Notes: generated from the sequence alone by a model not told the origin. Counted from the stretch's first letter, positions 42,800 to 52,488 are shown. The stretch is DNA of 64,000 nucleotides from Flavobacterium saccharophilum (GCF_900142735.1 NZ_FRBY01000001.1:124001-188000); one strand, 5' to 3'. Translations and numbers: made by a program.

Positions 42800-43870
42800 A
42801 TGTTTATAATAGACGCCCATTTAGACCTGAGCATGAATGCGATGGAATGGAATCGAGATTTAAGAAATGACGTTTCCGCTTTACGTCATTTAGAAAAGGG
42901 AATGACCGACAAACCAGATCGTGAACGTGCAACGGTTTCGTTTCCTGATTTACGAAAAGGAAATATCGGGATTGTGGTGGCCACTCAAATTGCAAGGTTT
43001 GTAAAACCGGATAGTATTATTCCGGGTTGGAATTCCCCTGAACAAGCCTGGGCGCAAACACAGGGGCAACTTACATGGTATAAAACCATGGAAGCAGCCG
43101 GAGAAATGGTTTCAATCACAGATAAAAAGTCGCTCCAAAAACAAATTGATTTATGGAATGATGGCACTCCAAACGATAAAAAACCAATTGGATATATTTT
43201 AAGTTTAGAAGGAGCTGATTCTATTATTGATGTTTCTTATTTAGAAAAAGCATACAATTACGGATTAAGAGCCATTGGACCCGCACATTATGGCCCTGGG
43301 CGATATGCAAATGGAACGGATGCAACCGGAAAAATGAATCAAAACGGTCTTGATTTATTGAAAGAAATGGAACGTTTGAATATTATTTTGGATGCCACCC
43401 ATTTATGCGATGATGCATTTTGGCAAGCTTTGGATCATTTTAACGGACCTGTTTGGGCAAGTCATAACAATTGCAGAAAACTTGTAGATCACAATCGTCA
43501 ATACAGCGATGAAATGATACAAGCCTTAATTTCAAGAGGTGCTGTTATTGGCGGTGCTTTAGATGCCTGGATGCTGGTTCCGGATTGGAAAAGAGGCGTT
43601 TCTACACCTTTGGGAATGAAGTGCGATTTAGAAACTGTTTTTAAACACATGGATCATATTTGCCAATTGGCGGGAAATGCAAATCATATCGGAATTGGTT
43701 CTGATCTTGACGGCGCGTTTGGAACAGAACAGTCTCCATATGATCTAAATACGATTGCCGATTTACAGAAACTCGTTCTTATCTTTAAAGATAAAGGTTA
43801 TTCTGATGAGGATCTAAACAAAATCTTTCATCAGAACTGGATAAATTTTTTAATAAAAAATTGGGATTAG
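42800..43870 (+). CDS. M19 (renal dipeptidase) family metallohydrolase
   Basis: 356 residues with all usual binuclear zinc-site residues: H7-x-D9 in DAHLDLS, E137 in SLEGAD, H201 in DATHLCD, H222 in ASHNNC and D302 in GSDLDGA. M19 enzymes cleave dipeptides that may carry a C-terminal D-amino acid, and some act on N-acyl-D-amino acids or other amides. No signal peptide is present, so it acts in the cytoplasm, unlike the lipid-anchored renal enzyme. In this locus a deacetylase acting on N-acetyl-D-glucosaminate (an N-acetyl-D-amino acid) would fill the missing step. The stop overlaps that of the convergent deoR-type gene. Confidence 0.88.
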   Translation: MFIIDAHLDLSMNAMEWNRDLRNDVSALRHLEKGMTDKPDRERATVSFPDLRKGNIGIVVATQIARFVKPDSIIPGWNSPEQAWAQTQGQLTWYKTMEAAGEMVSITDKKSLQKQIDLWNDGTPNDKKPIGYILSLEGADSIIDVSYLEKAYNYGLRAIGPAHYGPGRYANGTDATGKMNQNGLDLLKEMERLNIILDATHLCDDAFWQALDHFNGPVWASHNNCRKLVDHNRQYSDEMIQALISRGAVIGGALDAWMLVPDWKRGVSTPLGMKCDLETVFKHMDHICQLAGNANHIGIGSDLDGAFGTEQSPYDLNTIADLQKLVLIFKDKGYSDEDLNKIFHQNWINFLIKNWD

Positions 43871-44643
43871 ATAAAAACTAAACTTGGAACTGCCTTCTTA
43901 TACGCTAGTAATTTTTCGTGATCGGGATCAACTTCGGTAACAACATAATCCACCTCGGATAAGTTGGCAATTTTCATTTTTAAAACCGTATCCAACTTTT
44001 CAGAAATAGTTAAAATCGCTGTTTTTTCAGAAGCCTGAATCATCGCTTTTTTCACCTGAACAGTTTCCCAGTCAGAATCTGAGAATCCACCTTCGATATC
44101 TAAAGCATTAGTTCCTAATATTAACAAATCAACTTTAATATTAGCCAATTGATTATAGACATCGCCGCTCACACACATTTGGCTGTATGATGAAATGCTC
44201 CCGCCAATCATGATAATTTTAACATTAGGCTTGTCTAAAAGTTCGACTGCAGATAAAACAGTAACCGTAAAAATGGTCAGATTCATGGCATCAGGAATTA
44301 ATCGAATGAACTCACGAATTGTAGTTCCACCACCAATTAATAAAACCATTCCGTCACGGAGTAAACCTAAAGTTTTTTGTGCAATGATTTGTTTTGATTC
44401 TCCTGCATAAGTTTGATTTGAAGAAGAATGATGGTACGCCTTTGTCATTGCACCACCTTTTACCTTAATCAATAATGATTCTGATTCAAGTTCATTAATA
44501 TCACGTCTCACAGTATCTTCTGAAACAAATAATTTAGCCGAAAGCGTTTCAAAACTTACACGAGTATGCAAGTTAATCTCTTTTAAAATAAGATTTTTAC
44601 GTTCTTCCTTGCTGTAGTTTATCACTTCATTATCATTATTCAT
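43867..44643 (-). CDS. DeoR-family transcriptional regulator
   Basis: 258 residues. The N-terminal winged helix-turn-helix (about 12-65: KEERKNLILKEINLHTRVSFETLSAKLFVSEDTVRRDINELE) has the DeoR signature, and the C-terminal DeoRC sugar-phosphate sensing domain has LIGGGTTIREFI (about 104-115), SVELLDKPN and DYVVTEVDPDHEKL. DeoR proteins usually repress sugar catabolism genes until a phosphosugar binds. KDPG or 2-keto-3-deoxygluconate is a sensible effector here. It is transcribed divergently from the GH20 gene, and palindromes in the shared spacer and before susC are likely binding sites, which would also give autoregulation. Confidence 0.88.
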   Translation of the reverse strand: MNNDNEVINYSKEERKNLILKEINLHTRVSFETLSAKLFVSEDTVRRDINELESESLLIKVKGGAMTKAYHHSSSNQTYAGESKQIIAQKTLGLLRDGMVLLIGGGTTIREFIRLIPDAMNLTIFTVTVLSAVELLDKPNVKIIMIGGSISSYSQMCVSGDVYNQLANIKVDLLILGTNALDIEGGFSDSDWETVQVKKAMIQASEKTAILTISEKLDTVLKMKIANLSEVDYVVTEVDPDHEKLLAYKKAVPSLVFI

Positions 44644-44665
44644 GCAAATTCAATTTTATTGAAAA

Positions 44666-44673
44666 CAAATGTA
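44666..44673 (-). promoter_or_regulatory. -7 element of the deoR-type gene
   Basis: TACATTTG on the minus strand matches TAnnTTTG and lies 22 bases upstream of the ATG. Confidence 0.5.
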
Positions 44674-44683
44674 AACAATAAAT

Positions 44684-44696
44684 GCAATATTATTGC
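44684..44696. promoter_or_regulatory. Candidate operator upstream of the deoR-type gene
   Basis: GCAATATTATTGC is a perfect 13-bp palindrome. It contains TGCAA-type half sites arranged as in the spacer between the two susC operators (TGCAATTATTGCA, 33186-33198). It lies 10 bases upstream of the -7 box, so autoregulation is likely. Confidence 0.5.
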
Positions 44697-44769
44697 GAAA
44701 CAAATTACAACACAATGTAACAAAATAGTTAATTAGTCTATTTTAAAGACTTTTAAACACAAATAAGAT

Positions 44770-44786
44770 TTGCAAAAAAAATGCAG
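44770..44786. promoter_or_regulatory. Operator upstream of the GH20 gene
   Basis: TTGCAAAAAAAATGCAG matches the susC operators at 16 of 17 positions. It ends 16 bases before the -7 box TAACTTTG, almost the same spacing as at susC (18). Confidence 0.65.
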
Positions 44787-44802
44787 TTTAATTTACAAAC
44801 GA

Positions 44803-44810
44803 TAACTTTG
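44803..44810 (+). promoter_or_regulatory. -7 element of the GH20 gene
   Basis: TAACTTTG matches TAnnTTTG. Transcription would begin near 44817, downstream of an in-frame ATG at 44781, which supports the ATG at 44835 as the real start. Confidence 0.55.
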
Positions 44811-44834
44811 TTTAACAAAACCAGAACACCAGCC

Positions 44835-47138
44835 ATGCTAAAAAATATATTCTTTCTCTTGATATTTTGCTATTCCATTAGCAATGCACAAACATCTTCT
44901 GAAAACGGTTCGATAATTCCTGCTCCAAATTCATATAAAGCAACTGGGGATAGTATTAATTTAAATGGGCAAATAAAAATTTCTTTTGAGAAAAATAAAT
45001 TTAGTTCAAAAGAACTTAAAACAGCTCAAATTTTCGAATCGGCTATAAACAAAAATGTTGCTTCGAAAAAGAGTGGAATTGAAGTATTATTTATTACGCA
45101 AAATCCATCATCCTCATTAAAAAAAGAAGCTTACAAAATAAATATTAGCACAAAAAAAATAACCGTTACAGGAAGTGAAGAAGGATTATTCTACGCCGTT
45201 CAGAGTTTATTGCAAATGTTGCCAAATAAATCATCGACAAAAGAAATAAAATTGCCTTGCGTAACCATCGATGATGCGCCACGATACGCTTACCGAGGTT
45301 TACACCTAGATGTTTGCCGACACTTTTTTACTATTGATGTTATAAAAGATTTTATAGCACAGATGTCCAGTTATAAATTAAATAATTTTCATTGGCATTT
45401 AACAGATGATCAGGGCTGGAGAATTGAGATAAAAAAATATCCAAAATTAACCGAAGTCGGATCTAAAAGAGCACAGACTTTAGTTGGCAACAAATTCGAA
45501 AGATCTCCGTATTTTTTTGATGGCAATCCTTATGGAGGTTTCTATACGCAGGAAGAAATTAAAGAAGTTGTAAAATTTGCTGAAGAGCATTATGTAAATA
45601 TTATTCCCGAAATCGAAATGCCTGGTCACGCAACTGCTGCAGTTACCGCTTATCCAAATTTATCCTGTTTTCCGGATCGTACTTATAAAGTTGTTGAATA
45701 TTGGGGTGTTTTTGAAGATATTTTCTGTGCAGGAAAAGAGGAAACTTTCACTTTTTTAGAAGATGTTTTGACTGAAGTTATAGCTTTATTTCCGAGTGAA
45801 TACATTCATATTGGTGGTGATGAATGCCCAAAAACGCGATGGAAAGTTTGCCCTAATTGCCAAAAGAGAATCAAAGATTTAGGTTTGAAAGACGAACATG
45901 AATTACAAGGTTATTTAACAAAAAGAATAGAAAAATTCCTAAACGCAAACGGCAGGCAAATTTTGGGTTGGGATGAAATGCTCGAAGGCGGACTAGCACC
46001 GAACGCAGCAGTAATGTCTTGGAGAGGAGAATCTGGGGGAATTAATGCGGCCAAACAAAAACATCTTGTGATTATGAATCCCGAACAATATCTGTATTTA
46101 GATTACAATCAGGGATATTCTCCACAAGAACCTTTAACGGTTGGAAGGTTAGTTACAGTTGAGAAAATATACAATTACAATCCAACTCCTGTTGATAGCC
46201 TAACTGTTGAAGAGCAAAAATATATTTGGGGTGTTCAATCCAATCTTTGGTCAGAATATTTGACGAGTCCGGCAAAATTAAATTATCAGCTTTATCCCAG
46301 AATGTTTGCTTTAGCAGAAATTGCCTGGACCGAACCTCAAAACAAAAATTACAACAGTTTTGTCCTGAACAGAATGCCGCATCATATTGAAAAATTAGAA
46401 TTACAAAAAAGATTATATAAAGTTCCGGCACCAGTTGGAGCAAATGAAACGGCATTAATCGCTTCAAAATATCTATTAGACCTCAAACCAACAATCAGAA
46501 ATGGAAAGATATTCTACACTATTGACGGTTACAATCCAGATGAAACTGCCGAACTTTATGAAAAACCTGTCACGATAAATATTCCAAAAGGAGAATTCAG
46601 AGTTATAAAAACGGTTCAAATTAGCCCAAGCGGTCGAAAAAGTTCCATTAGTAAAATTTTGATTAGAAATCCAGAGCAAAAACCGGCTTTAGCTGTAAAA
46701 CCAACTAAAAAAGGTTTAAAATATGAATACTACACCGGAACCTTATTTCAACAAGTTCAGGATTTAGAATTAGTAAAACCAATTAATTCAGGCATTTTTG
46801 AAGGCGTAATAAGCAGCGAAAAATGGAGATCAAAAACAGAGCGTTATATCGGCTTAAAATTTGACGGATACATCTATATACCGGAAACTGCAAATTATAC
46901 GATTTCGACGCTTTCAGATGACGGATCGAAGCTTTTTATCGATAATGAATTGATTGTAAATAACGACGGGATTCATTGGCTTAATGAAGCGTACGGAGTT
47001 GCGAAACTCGAAAAAGGCTTCCATAAAATCAGCATCAATTATTTTGATCAGATTGGCGGAACTACCTTAAGTTGTTTCATTCAGCAGGAAGGAAAAGAAA
47101 AACAGGAAATAAGTGCTTCGCAATTGTATTACGAATAA
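44835..47138 (+). CDS. Secreted beta-N-acetylhexosaminidase, GH20, with C-terminal PA14 domain
   Basis: 767 residues from the ATG at 44835, where a clean signal peptide begins (MLKNIFFLLIFCYSISNAQ). A start at 44781 would precede the -7 box and put 18 polar residues before it. Domains: GH20b N-terminal domain (about 25-145), GH20 catalytic barrel (about 150-500) with the Asp-Glu pair D329-E330 in HIGGDECPKTRW, and HLTDDQGWR; a chitobiase C-terminal-like segment; and PA14 (about 635-767, YEYYTGTLF...YFDQIGG). It removes terminal GlcNAc or GalNAc from chito-oligosaccharides or glycans in the periplasm or outside. Together with SusCD it would supply the locus with N-acetylated sugars or sugar acids. 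Confidence 0.92.
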   Translation: MLKNIFFLLIFCYSISNAQTSSENGSIIPAPNSYKATGDSINLNGQIKISFEKNKFSSKELKTAQIFESAINKNVASKKSGIEVLFITQNPSSSLKKEAYKINISTKKITVTGSEEGLFYAVQSLLQMLPNKSSTKEIKLPCVTIDDAPRYAYRGLHLDVCRHFFTIDVIKDFIAQMSSYKLNNFHWHLTDDQGWRIEIKKYPKLTEVGSKRAQTLVGNKFERSPYFFDGNPYGGFYTQEEIKEVVKFAEEHYVNIIPEIEMPGHATAAVTAYPNLSCFPDRTYKVVEYWGVFEDIFCAGKEETFTFLEDVLTEVIALFPSEYIHIGGDECPKTRWKVCPNCQKRIKDLGLKDEHELQGYLTKRIEKFLNANGRQILGWDEMLEGGLAPNAAVMSWRGESGGINAAKQKHLVIMNPEQYLYLDYNQGYSPQEPLTVGRLVTVEKIYNYNPTPVDSLTVEEQKYIWGVQSNLWSEYLTSPAKLNYQLYPRMFALAEIAWTEPQNKNYNSFVLNRMPHHIEKLELQKRLYKVPAPVGANETALIASKYLLDLKPTIRNGKIFYTIDGYNPDETAELYEKPVTINIPKGEFRVIKTVQISPSGRKSSISKILIRNPEQKPALAVKPTKKGLKYEYYTGTLFQQVQDLELVKPINSGIFEGVISSEKWRSKTERYIGLKFDGYIYIPETANYTISTLSDDGSKLFIDNELIVNNDGIHWLNEAYGVAKLEKGFHKISINYFDQIGGTTLSCFIQQEGKEKQEISASQLYYE

Positions 47139-47143
47139 GGCAT

Positions 47144-47176
47144 AAAAAAAGCATCCGCTACAACGGATGCTTTTTT
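47144..47176. terminator. Bidirectional terminator between the GH20 gene and sdhB
   Basis: AAAAAAAGCATCCG pairs with CGGATGCTTTTTT around a CTACAA loop, with T-runs on both strands. It serves both convergent units. Confidence 0.85.
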
Positions 47177-47198
47177 ATTTAAAACTATTTTCTTCGGA

Positions 47199-47945
47199 TT
47201 ATCCTTTTAAACTTGCAGCTAAATATTCACGGTTCATACGTGCAATATTTTCAAGAGAAATTCCTTTAGGACACTCTACTTCACAAGCTCCAGTGTTGGT
47301 ACAGTTACCAAAACCTTCTAAATCCATCTGGTGAACCATGTTTAATACACGATCAGTAGCCTCAACTTTACCTTGTGGCAACAATGCAAACTGAGAAACT
47401 TTTGCCCCAACGAACAACATTGCTGATGAGTTTTTACAAGTTGCAACACAAGCTCCACAACCAATACAAGCAGCAGCATCAAAAGATTTGTCTGCATCGT
47501 CTTTGTTAATTGGAATTGTATTTGCATCAATTGTATTTCCAGAAGTATTTACCGAGATAAATCCTCCAGCATGTTGAATTCTGTCAAAAGAACTTCTGTC
47601 AACAACTAAATCTTTAATTACAGGAAAAGCTTTTGCTCTAAATGGCTCGATAAAAATCGTATCACCATCTTTAAACATACGCATGTGCAACTGACAAGTA
47701 GTTACTCCTCTGTCTGGTCCGTGTGCTTCTCCGTTGATGAATAATGAACACATTCCGCAGATTCCCTCACGACAATCGTGATCAAATGCTACTGGCTCTT
47801 CTCCTTTGTTGATTAATTGCTCGTTAAGAACATCAAGCATTTCAAGGAAAGACATATCTGGTTCGATTCCGTCGATTGGGTAATCAACAATTCCCCCTTT
47901 ATCTTGGGCGTTTTTCTGACGCCATATTTTTAATGTAAGTTTCAT
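47199..47945 (-). CDS. sdhB: Succinate dehydrogenase/fumarate reductase iron-sulfur subunit
   Basis: 248 residues carrying the three Fe-S clusters of complex II. The [2Fe-2S] ligands are in [15 protein letters not shown] and the later Cys of TTCQLH; the [4Fe-4S] set is [11 protein letters not shown] (about 157-167); the third is in [15 protein letters not shown] (about 214-228). The gene follows sdhA by 89 bases, a spacer containing GTCGAAAGTC simple repeats, and ends before a bidirectional terminator. It passes electrons from FAD in SdhA to menaquinone at SdhC. Confidence 0.95.
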   Translation of the reverse strand: MKLTLKIWRQKNAQDKGGIVDYPIDGIEPDMSFLEMLDVLNEQLINKGEEPVAFDHDCREGICGMCSLFINGEAHGPDRGVTTCQLHMRMFKDGDTIFIEPFRAKAFPVIKDLVVDRSSFDRIQHAGGFISVNTSGNTIDANTIPINKDDADKSFDAAACIGCGACVATCKNSSAMLFVGAKVSQFALLPQGKVEATDRVLNMVHQMDLEGFGNCTNTGACEVECPKGISLENIARMNREYLAASLKG

Positions 47946-48034
47946 ACTGTTTTAGTTTGAAAGTCATAAAGTCGAAAGTCGAAAGTCTTGACATTTGCCA
48001 TTAGACTTTAAGACTTTTGTCTTTTGACTAATTG

Positions 48035-50035
48035 CTATTTGTAACTACGCTGTACTAATTTAATGTTTTCGTAAACTAGAGGCTCTTTGTGTAATACGGC
48101 ATCACTTGGTTTTCCTTTGTATTCCCAAGCGGCAACGTATGCAAAGTTTTCGTCATCACGAAGTGCTTCTCCTTCTTCAGTTTGGTATTCTTCACGGAAG
48201 TGACCTCCACAAGACTCATTACGGTGCAATGCATCTTTTGCGAACAATTCTCCTAACTCTAAGAAATCGGCAACACGAGTCGCTTTCTCTAATTCCTGAT
48301 TAAATTCGTTAGCGCTTCCAGGAACTTTTACATCTTTATAAAACTCTTCACGTAGTGCGGCAATTTCTTCGATAGCTTCAGTTAAACCTTTAGCGTTACG
48401 AGCCATACCTACTTTATCCCACATGATTTTTCCTAATTTCTTGTGGAAATAATCTACAGAATGAGTTCCTTTATTATTGATAAATCTGTCGATTTGATCT
48501 TTTACAGCTTTCTCTGCTTCTACGAATTCTGGTAAATCTGTAGAAATTTCTCCCATTTTAATATCTGGAGCTAAATAATCTCCAATAGTATAAGGAAGTA
48601 CAAAATATCCATCAGCTAAGCCTTGCATCAGAGCAGAAGCTCCAAGTCTGTTTGCCCCGTGATCAGAGAAGTTAGATTCTCCAATTGAGAAACATCCCGG
48701 GATTGTAGTCATTAAGTTATAATCAACCCAGGTTCCACCCATTGTGTAGTGAACCGCAGGGTAAATCATCATTGGTGTTGTATAAGGATCTTCGTCAACG
48801 ATTTTGTAATACATCTGGAATAAGTTTCCGTATTTACTTTTCACGATTGCAGCTCCTAGTTTAGTTACCAATGCAGTATCTTTATCATCTAAACCTTTTA
48901 CATAAGCATCTTCAGTTCCATAACGTTTAATTGCTGCTGCGAAATCTAAGTAAACTGCTTCACCTGTTTTGTTAACTCCAAAACCAGCATCACATCTTTC
49001 TTTTGCAGCACGAGACGCAACGTCACGTGGTACTAAGTTACCAAAAGCCGGGTATCTTCTTTCTAAGAAATAATCTCTTTCTGCTTCAGATAAATCTGTT
49101 GCTTTTTTCTTTCCTTCACGAATTGCCTGAGCATCTTCTAATTTTGCAGGAACCCAAATACGACCGTCATTACGTAAAGATTCAGACATCAAAGTCAATT
49201 TTGACTGGTGATCTCCAGAAACCGGAATACAGGTTGGGTGAATTTGTGTGTAACAAGGATTTGCGAAAAACGCTCCTTTTTTATGAATTTTCCAAGCTGC
49301 TGTTGCGTTACTTCCCATAGCATTTGTTGACAAGAAAAATACGTTTCCGTATCCTCCAGAACCAATTACTACTGCATGAGCAGAATGTCTTTCTATTTCT
49401 CCTGTAACCAGGTTACGAGCGATAATACCTCTTGCTTTTCCGTTAACGATTACGATGTCAAGCATCTCGTGACGGTTGTACATTTTCACTTTACCACGAC
49501 CAATCTGACGGTTCATTGCAGAATAAGCTCCTAACAATAATTGTTGACCCGTTTGTCCTTGTGCATAAAAAGTACGAGAAACCAAAGTTCCTCCAAAAGA
49601 ACGGTTATCTAAAAGTCCGCCATATTCACGAGCCAACGGCACTCCTTGAGCTACACACTGGTCAATAATATTTGCCGAAACTTCAGCCAAACGGTGAACG
49701 TTTGCCTCACGTGCACGGTAGTCACCTCCTTTTACAGTATCGTAAAACAATCTGTAAACGGAGTCACCGTCACCTTTATAATTTTTTGCTGCATTGATTC
49801 CCCCTTGTGCTGCAATAGAGTGCGCACGTCTTGGTGAATCCTGAAAGCAAAATGCTTTTACGTTATATCCTAACTCAGCCAAAGTAGCTGCTGCAGAACC
49901 TCCAGCTAAACCTGTACCAACAATGATAATATCTAAATTACGTTTGTTTGCAGGGTTTACTAAATTAATATGATCTTTATAATTTGTCCATTTGTCCGAT
50001 ATTGGACCATTTGGAATTTTTGAATCTAATGCCAT
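48035..50035 (-). CDS. sdhA: Succinate dehydrogenase/fumarate reductase flavoprotein subunit
   Basis: 666 residues that oxidise succinate (or reduce fumarate) with covalently bound FAD. The dinucleotide motif is [18 protein letters not shown] (about 38-55), the FAD-linking His lies in [15 protein letters not shown] (about 69-83), and the substrate-site residues are in [27 protein letters not shown] and [11 protein letters not shown]. Length and the ASALMQG form match the B-type Bacteroidota/Epsilonproteobacteria complex. It follows sdhC by 11 bases. Confidence 0.95.
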   Translation of the reverse strand: MALDSKIPNGPISDKWTNYKDHINLVNPANKRNLDIIIVGTGLAGGSAAATLAELGYNVKAFCFQDSPRRAHSIAAQGGINAAKNYKGDGDSVYRLFYDTVKGGDYRAREANVHRLAEVSANIIDQCVAQGVPLAREYGGLLDNRSFGGTLVSRTFYAQGQTGQQLLLGAYSAMNRQIGRGKVKMYNRHEMLDIVIVNGKARGIIARNLVTGEIERHSAHAVVIGSGGYGNVFFLSTNAMGSNATAAWKIHKKGAFFANPCYTQIHPTCIPVSGDHQSKLTLMSESLRNDGRIWVPAKLEDAQAIREGKKKATDLSEAERDYFLERRYPAFGNLVPRDVASRAAKERCDAGFGVNKTGEAVYLDFAAAIKRYGTEDAYVKGLDDKDTALVTKLGAAIVKSKYGNLFQMYYKIVDEDPYTTPMMIYPAVHYTMGGTWVDYNLMTTIPGCFSIGESNFSDHGANRLGASALMQGLADGYFVLPYTIGDYLAPDIKMGEISTDLPEFVEAEKAVKDQIDRFINNKGTHSVDYFHKKLGKIMWDKVGMARNAKGLTEAIEEIAALREEFYKDVKVPGSANEFNQELEKATRVADFLELGELFAKDALHRNESCGGHFREEYQTEEGEALRDDENFAYVAAWEYKGKPSDAVLHKEPLVYENIKLVQRSYK

Positions 50036-50046
50036 TATAATTGATA

Positions 50047-50712
50047 TTAATTATTGAAATGATGAAATAATGCGATAATTACGAAAAGTGCTGGTACTAC
50101 AACTGCAAACCAGTAACCTACTTTACTTAAAAATCTAGAGTATTTATTGTGCATTCCCACTGATTGAAGAGAAGATGCAAATCCGTGCCAAAGGTGGAAT
50201 CCTAAAAGCACAAAAGATACACAGTATAATCCCGTACGAATTGGATCGTGGAATTTGTGTACTAATTCTCCATAATACCTTGTAGCATCTGGCGCTGTAC
50301 CTGCAATGTATTTATAACTAACTTCTGGAAACCAAAAATCATAAAAGTGCAGTCCTAAGAAAGCCAAGATTACCAATCCAGAAATAATCATATTTCTAGA
50401 ACTCCATGAAGCATTTGCAGCTCCGTTGTATTTTGCATACGCAATTGGTCGTGCTGCGCTATTTTGAGCAGTCAGTACAAATCCCATAACGAAATGGAAA
50501 ATTACTCCGAATGCCAAAACAGGTTGCATTACATATTGAATTAGCGGATTGTAACCCATAAAGTGAGATGCTTCGTTAAAAACATTTTCACTAATAACAG
50601 AAATGAAATTTAAGGTAACATGCAGCGCTAAAAACGTGATTAAGAATATTCCCGAAAGAGCCATAGCCACTTTCTTTAAGATGGAAGCATTCAACTGTGC
50701 AGATTGTGCCAT
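50047..50712 (-). CDS. sdhC: Succinate dehydrogenase cytochrome b subunit (membrane anchor)
   Basis: 221 residues with five hydrophobic spans, typical of the single-anchor, di-haem B-type SdhC/FrdC; no sdhD is present or needed. His residues likely to bind haem b are spread over the spans, for example in [25 protein letters not shown] and [11 protein letters not shown]. It anchors SdhAB to the inner membrane and transfers electrons to menaquinone. It is the first gene of the operon, with a promoter candidate at 50746-50753. Confidence 0.92.
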   Translation of the reverse strand: MAQSAQLNASILKKVAMALSGIFLITFLALHVTLNFISVISENVFNEASHFMGYNPLIQYVMQPVLAFGVIFHFVMGFVLTAQNSAARPIAYAKYNGAANASWSSRNMIISGLVILAFLGLHFYDFWFPEVSYKYIAGTAPDATRYYGELVHKFHDPIRTGLYCVSFVLLGFHLWHGFASSLQSVGMHNKYSRFLSKVGYWFAVVVPALFVIIALFHHFNN

Positions 50713-51069
50713 AAGTGTTTAAGTAGTTTGTTTTAAAAAATTAGACAAAAATAACGCAATTAACAAAGAACTACAACCATTTCGTTGTTATTTATAATCA
50801 TTTTAAAATAGACTAAGTATTACGTATTTTTACGTATAAAAAATACTTATTATCAAATAATTTTATTATAAAAAACTAAAAACGCACACTTTACAGAAAT
50901 TATTTAACAGCAATACCAACCCAACTGACGGTCACAAAACTTTATCAAATTGCTATTTTAATCAAACTTTTAATTTATTTTCTTCAAAAGTGCCCGTTCA
51001 TCACAATTTTATAGCCGAAAAAAATGGTCATTCCATTACATAATTTTACCTTTATCGGCTTCAAAAAAA
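50713..51069. other. Divergent promoter region between sdhC and the HMG-CoA synthase gene
   Basis: On the minus strand TATTTTTG (50746-50753) matches the -7 consensus and is preceded by a TTG 20 bases upstream, a good promoter for the sdh operon. The motif TTTTAAAATAGACTAA occurs at 50801-50816, and is repeated in two other spacers. TACCTTTA near 51049 is a near-match -7 box for the downstream gene. No gene is seen. Confidence 0.55.
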
Positions 51070-52437
51070 ATGAGAATGAAAACAGGAATTGATGCTATCT
51101 CTTTTGATGTAGCGAACATACATTTACCCATCAGAACTTTGGCAGTTGCCAGAAATATTGAACCAGAAAAATTAGAAAAAGGTCTTGGATTAATTAAAAT
51201 GACCTTACCAGATGTTCACCAGGATGCTGTAGTTTTTGGAGCAAACGCTTTAACTAAACTTATTCTGGAAAGCGAAATAAACCTAAACGAAATCAGCCGG
51301 ATTTATGTAGGTACCGAAAGCAGTATCGACAGTTCAAAACCAATCAGCTCGTATTTAATTAATTTAATGGAACAGAAATTTGGCGAAGATACTCTTGCTG
51401 AATGTGATGTTGTTGATTTTACTTTTGCTTGTATTGGCGGTGTTGACGCTTTGCAAAACTGTATTGATTTTGTAAAATTGAATCCGACTAAAAAAGCTAT
51501 TGTGGTTACGACTGATTTTGCAAAATACGATTTAAATTCAACCGGAGAATACACACAAGGCGCTGGAGCTTTGGCAATGTTAGTAACTTCAAACCCAAGA
51601 ATTATTGCTTTTGATGAAAATTGGGCAACTAGTACAAAAGGTGTTTTTGACTTTTTCAAACCTTATAGAACTATCTCGAAAGAAGCGATTACGAAAAACG
51701 AAAGTAACGATCCGTGGTTTGATAATTTAGAAGCTGAGATAGAAATCCATAAAGATCAACCGGTTTTTGACGGTCAGTATTCAAATCAATGTTATATGGA
51801 TCGTACGCGTAATGCCTATTTCTCTTTCAAGAAATTAAAAAATACGACCGAAACCTTATACAAAACCTGGAATAGCATTATCATGCACCTTCCCTATTCT
51901 TTTCAGGGCCGAAGAATGTTATCTGAAATTTATGCTTTAGACAGTGCTGATAAAATTATTGCCGAAAATATCGAGCCGGCAGATTATCAGAATAAAATCA
52001 AAGAAGTTGGAAAATCTGATGACTATAAAAAGTTTGTAACCGAGAAATTACAACCTGCGGAATTGGCTTCTTCTTTAATTGGAAACCTTTATACAGGTTC
52101 TATTTTTATGGGATTATTATCAACTTTAGCACATTATTACGACACTAAAAAAGAAGTTGCCGGAACTAAATTCGGTTTCCTGGCTTACGGAAGCGGATCG
52201 AAATCGAAAGTTTTTGAAGGAACGATTCAACCGGAATGGCAATCGGCTTTAGCTAAAGTTAAACTTTTTGAAAATCTCGAAGAAAGTGTAGAAATTGGTT
52301 TTGAAACTTACGAAAGCCTTCATAAAAAACAACAAAAACAAAGCGTTCGAACTCCTAAAAACGAATGGGTTTTAGATCGAATTGAAAAAGAGATTCCTAA
52401 TTTGATTGGGGCGAGATATTATAAATGGGTTAATTAA
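51070..52437 (+). CDS. Hydroxymethylglutaryl-CoA synthase family protein
   Basis: 455 residues of the HMG-CoA synthase family, which condenses acetyl-CoA with acetoacetyl-CoA in the mevalonate route to isoprenoids; Flavobacteria use this pathway. The catalytic residues are visible: Glu E83 in GTESSIDSSK and Cys C121 in DFTFACIGGVDAL. The DxANAxxxL-like start (IDAISFDVANIHLPI) fits the family. Either ATG at 51070 or 51076 may be used; MKTGIDAI from the second is closer to usual lengths. Strong hairpin terminator downstream. Related beta-branching synthases of polyketide clusters are unlikely as no such cluster is near. Confidence 0.9.
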   Translation: MRMKTGIDAISFDVANIHLPIRTLAVARNIEPEKLEKGLGLIKMTLPDVHQDAVVFGANALTKLILESEINLNEISRIYVGTESSIDSSKPISSYLINLMEQKFGEDTLAECDVVDFTFACIGGVDALQNCIDFVKLNPTKKAIVVTTDFAKYDLNSTGEYTQGAGALAMLVTSNPRIIAFDENWATSTKGVFDFFKPYRTISKEAITKNESNDPWFDNLEAEIEIHKDQPVFDGQYSNQCYMDRTRNAYFSFKKLKNTTETLYKTWNSIIMHLPYSFQGRRMLSEIYALDSADKIIAENIEPADYQNKIKEVGKSDDYKKFVTEKLQPAELASSLIGNLYTGSIFMGLLSTLAHYYDTKKEVAGTKFGFLAYGSGSKSKVFEGTIQPEWQSALAKVKLFENLEESVEIGFETYESLHKKQQKQSVRTPKNEWVLDRIEKEIPNLIGARYYKWVN

Positions 52438-52488
52438 TAAAATTCCAAATTTTTTAAATTCCAAATTCCAATTAATTAAATGCGCGGA

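Noticed and set aside
44781..44834. Upstream ATG for the GH20 gene
   Set aside because: It sits before the -7 box at 44803-44810 and would put polar residues before the signal peptide.
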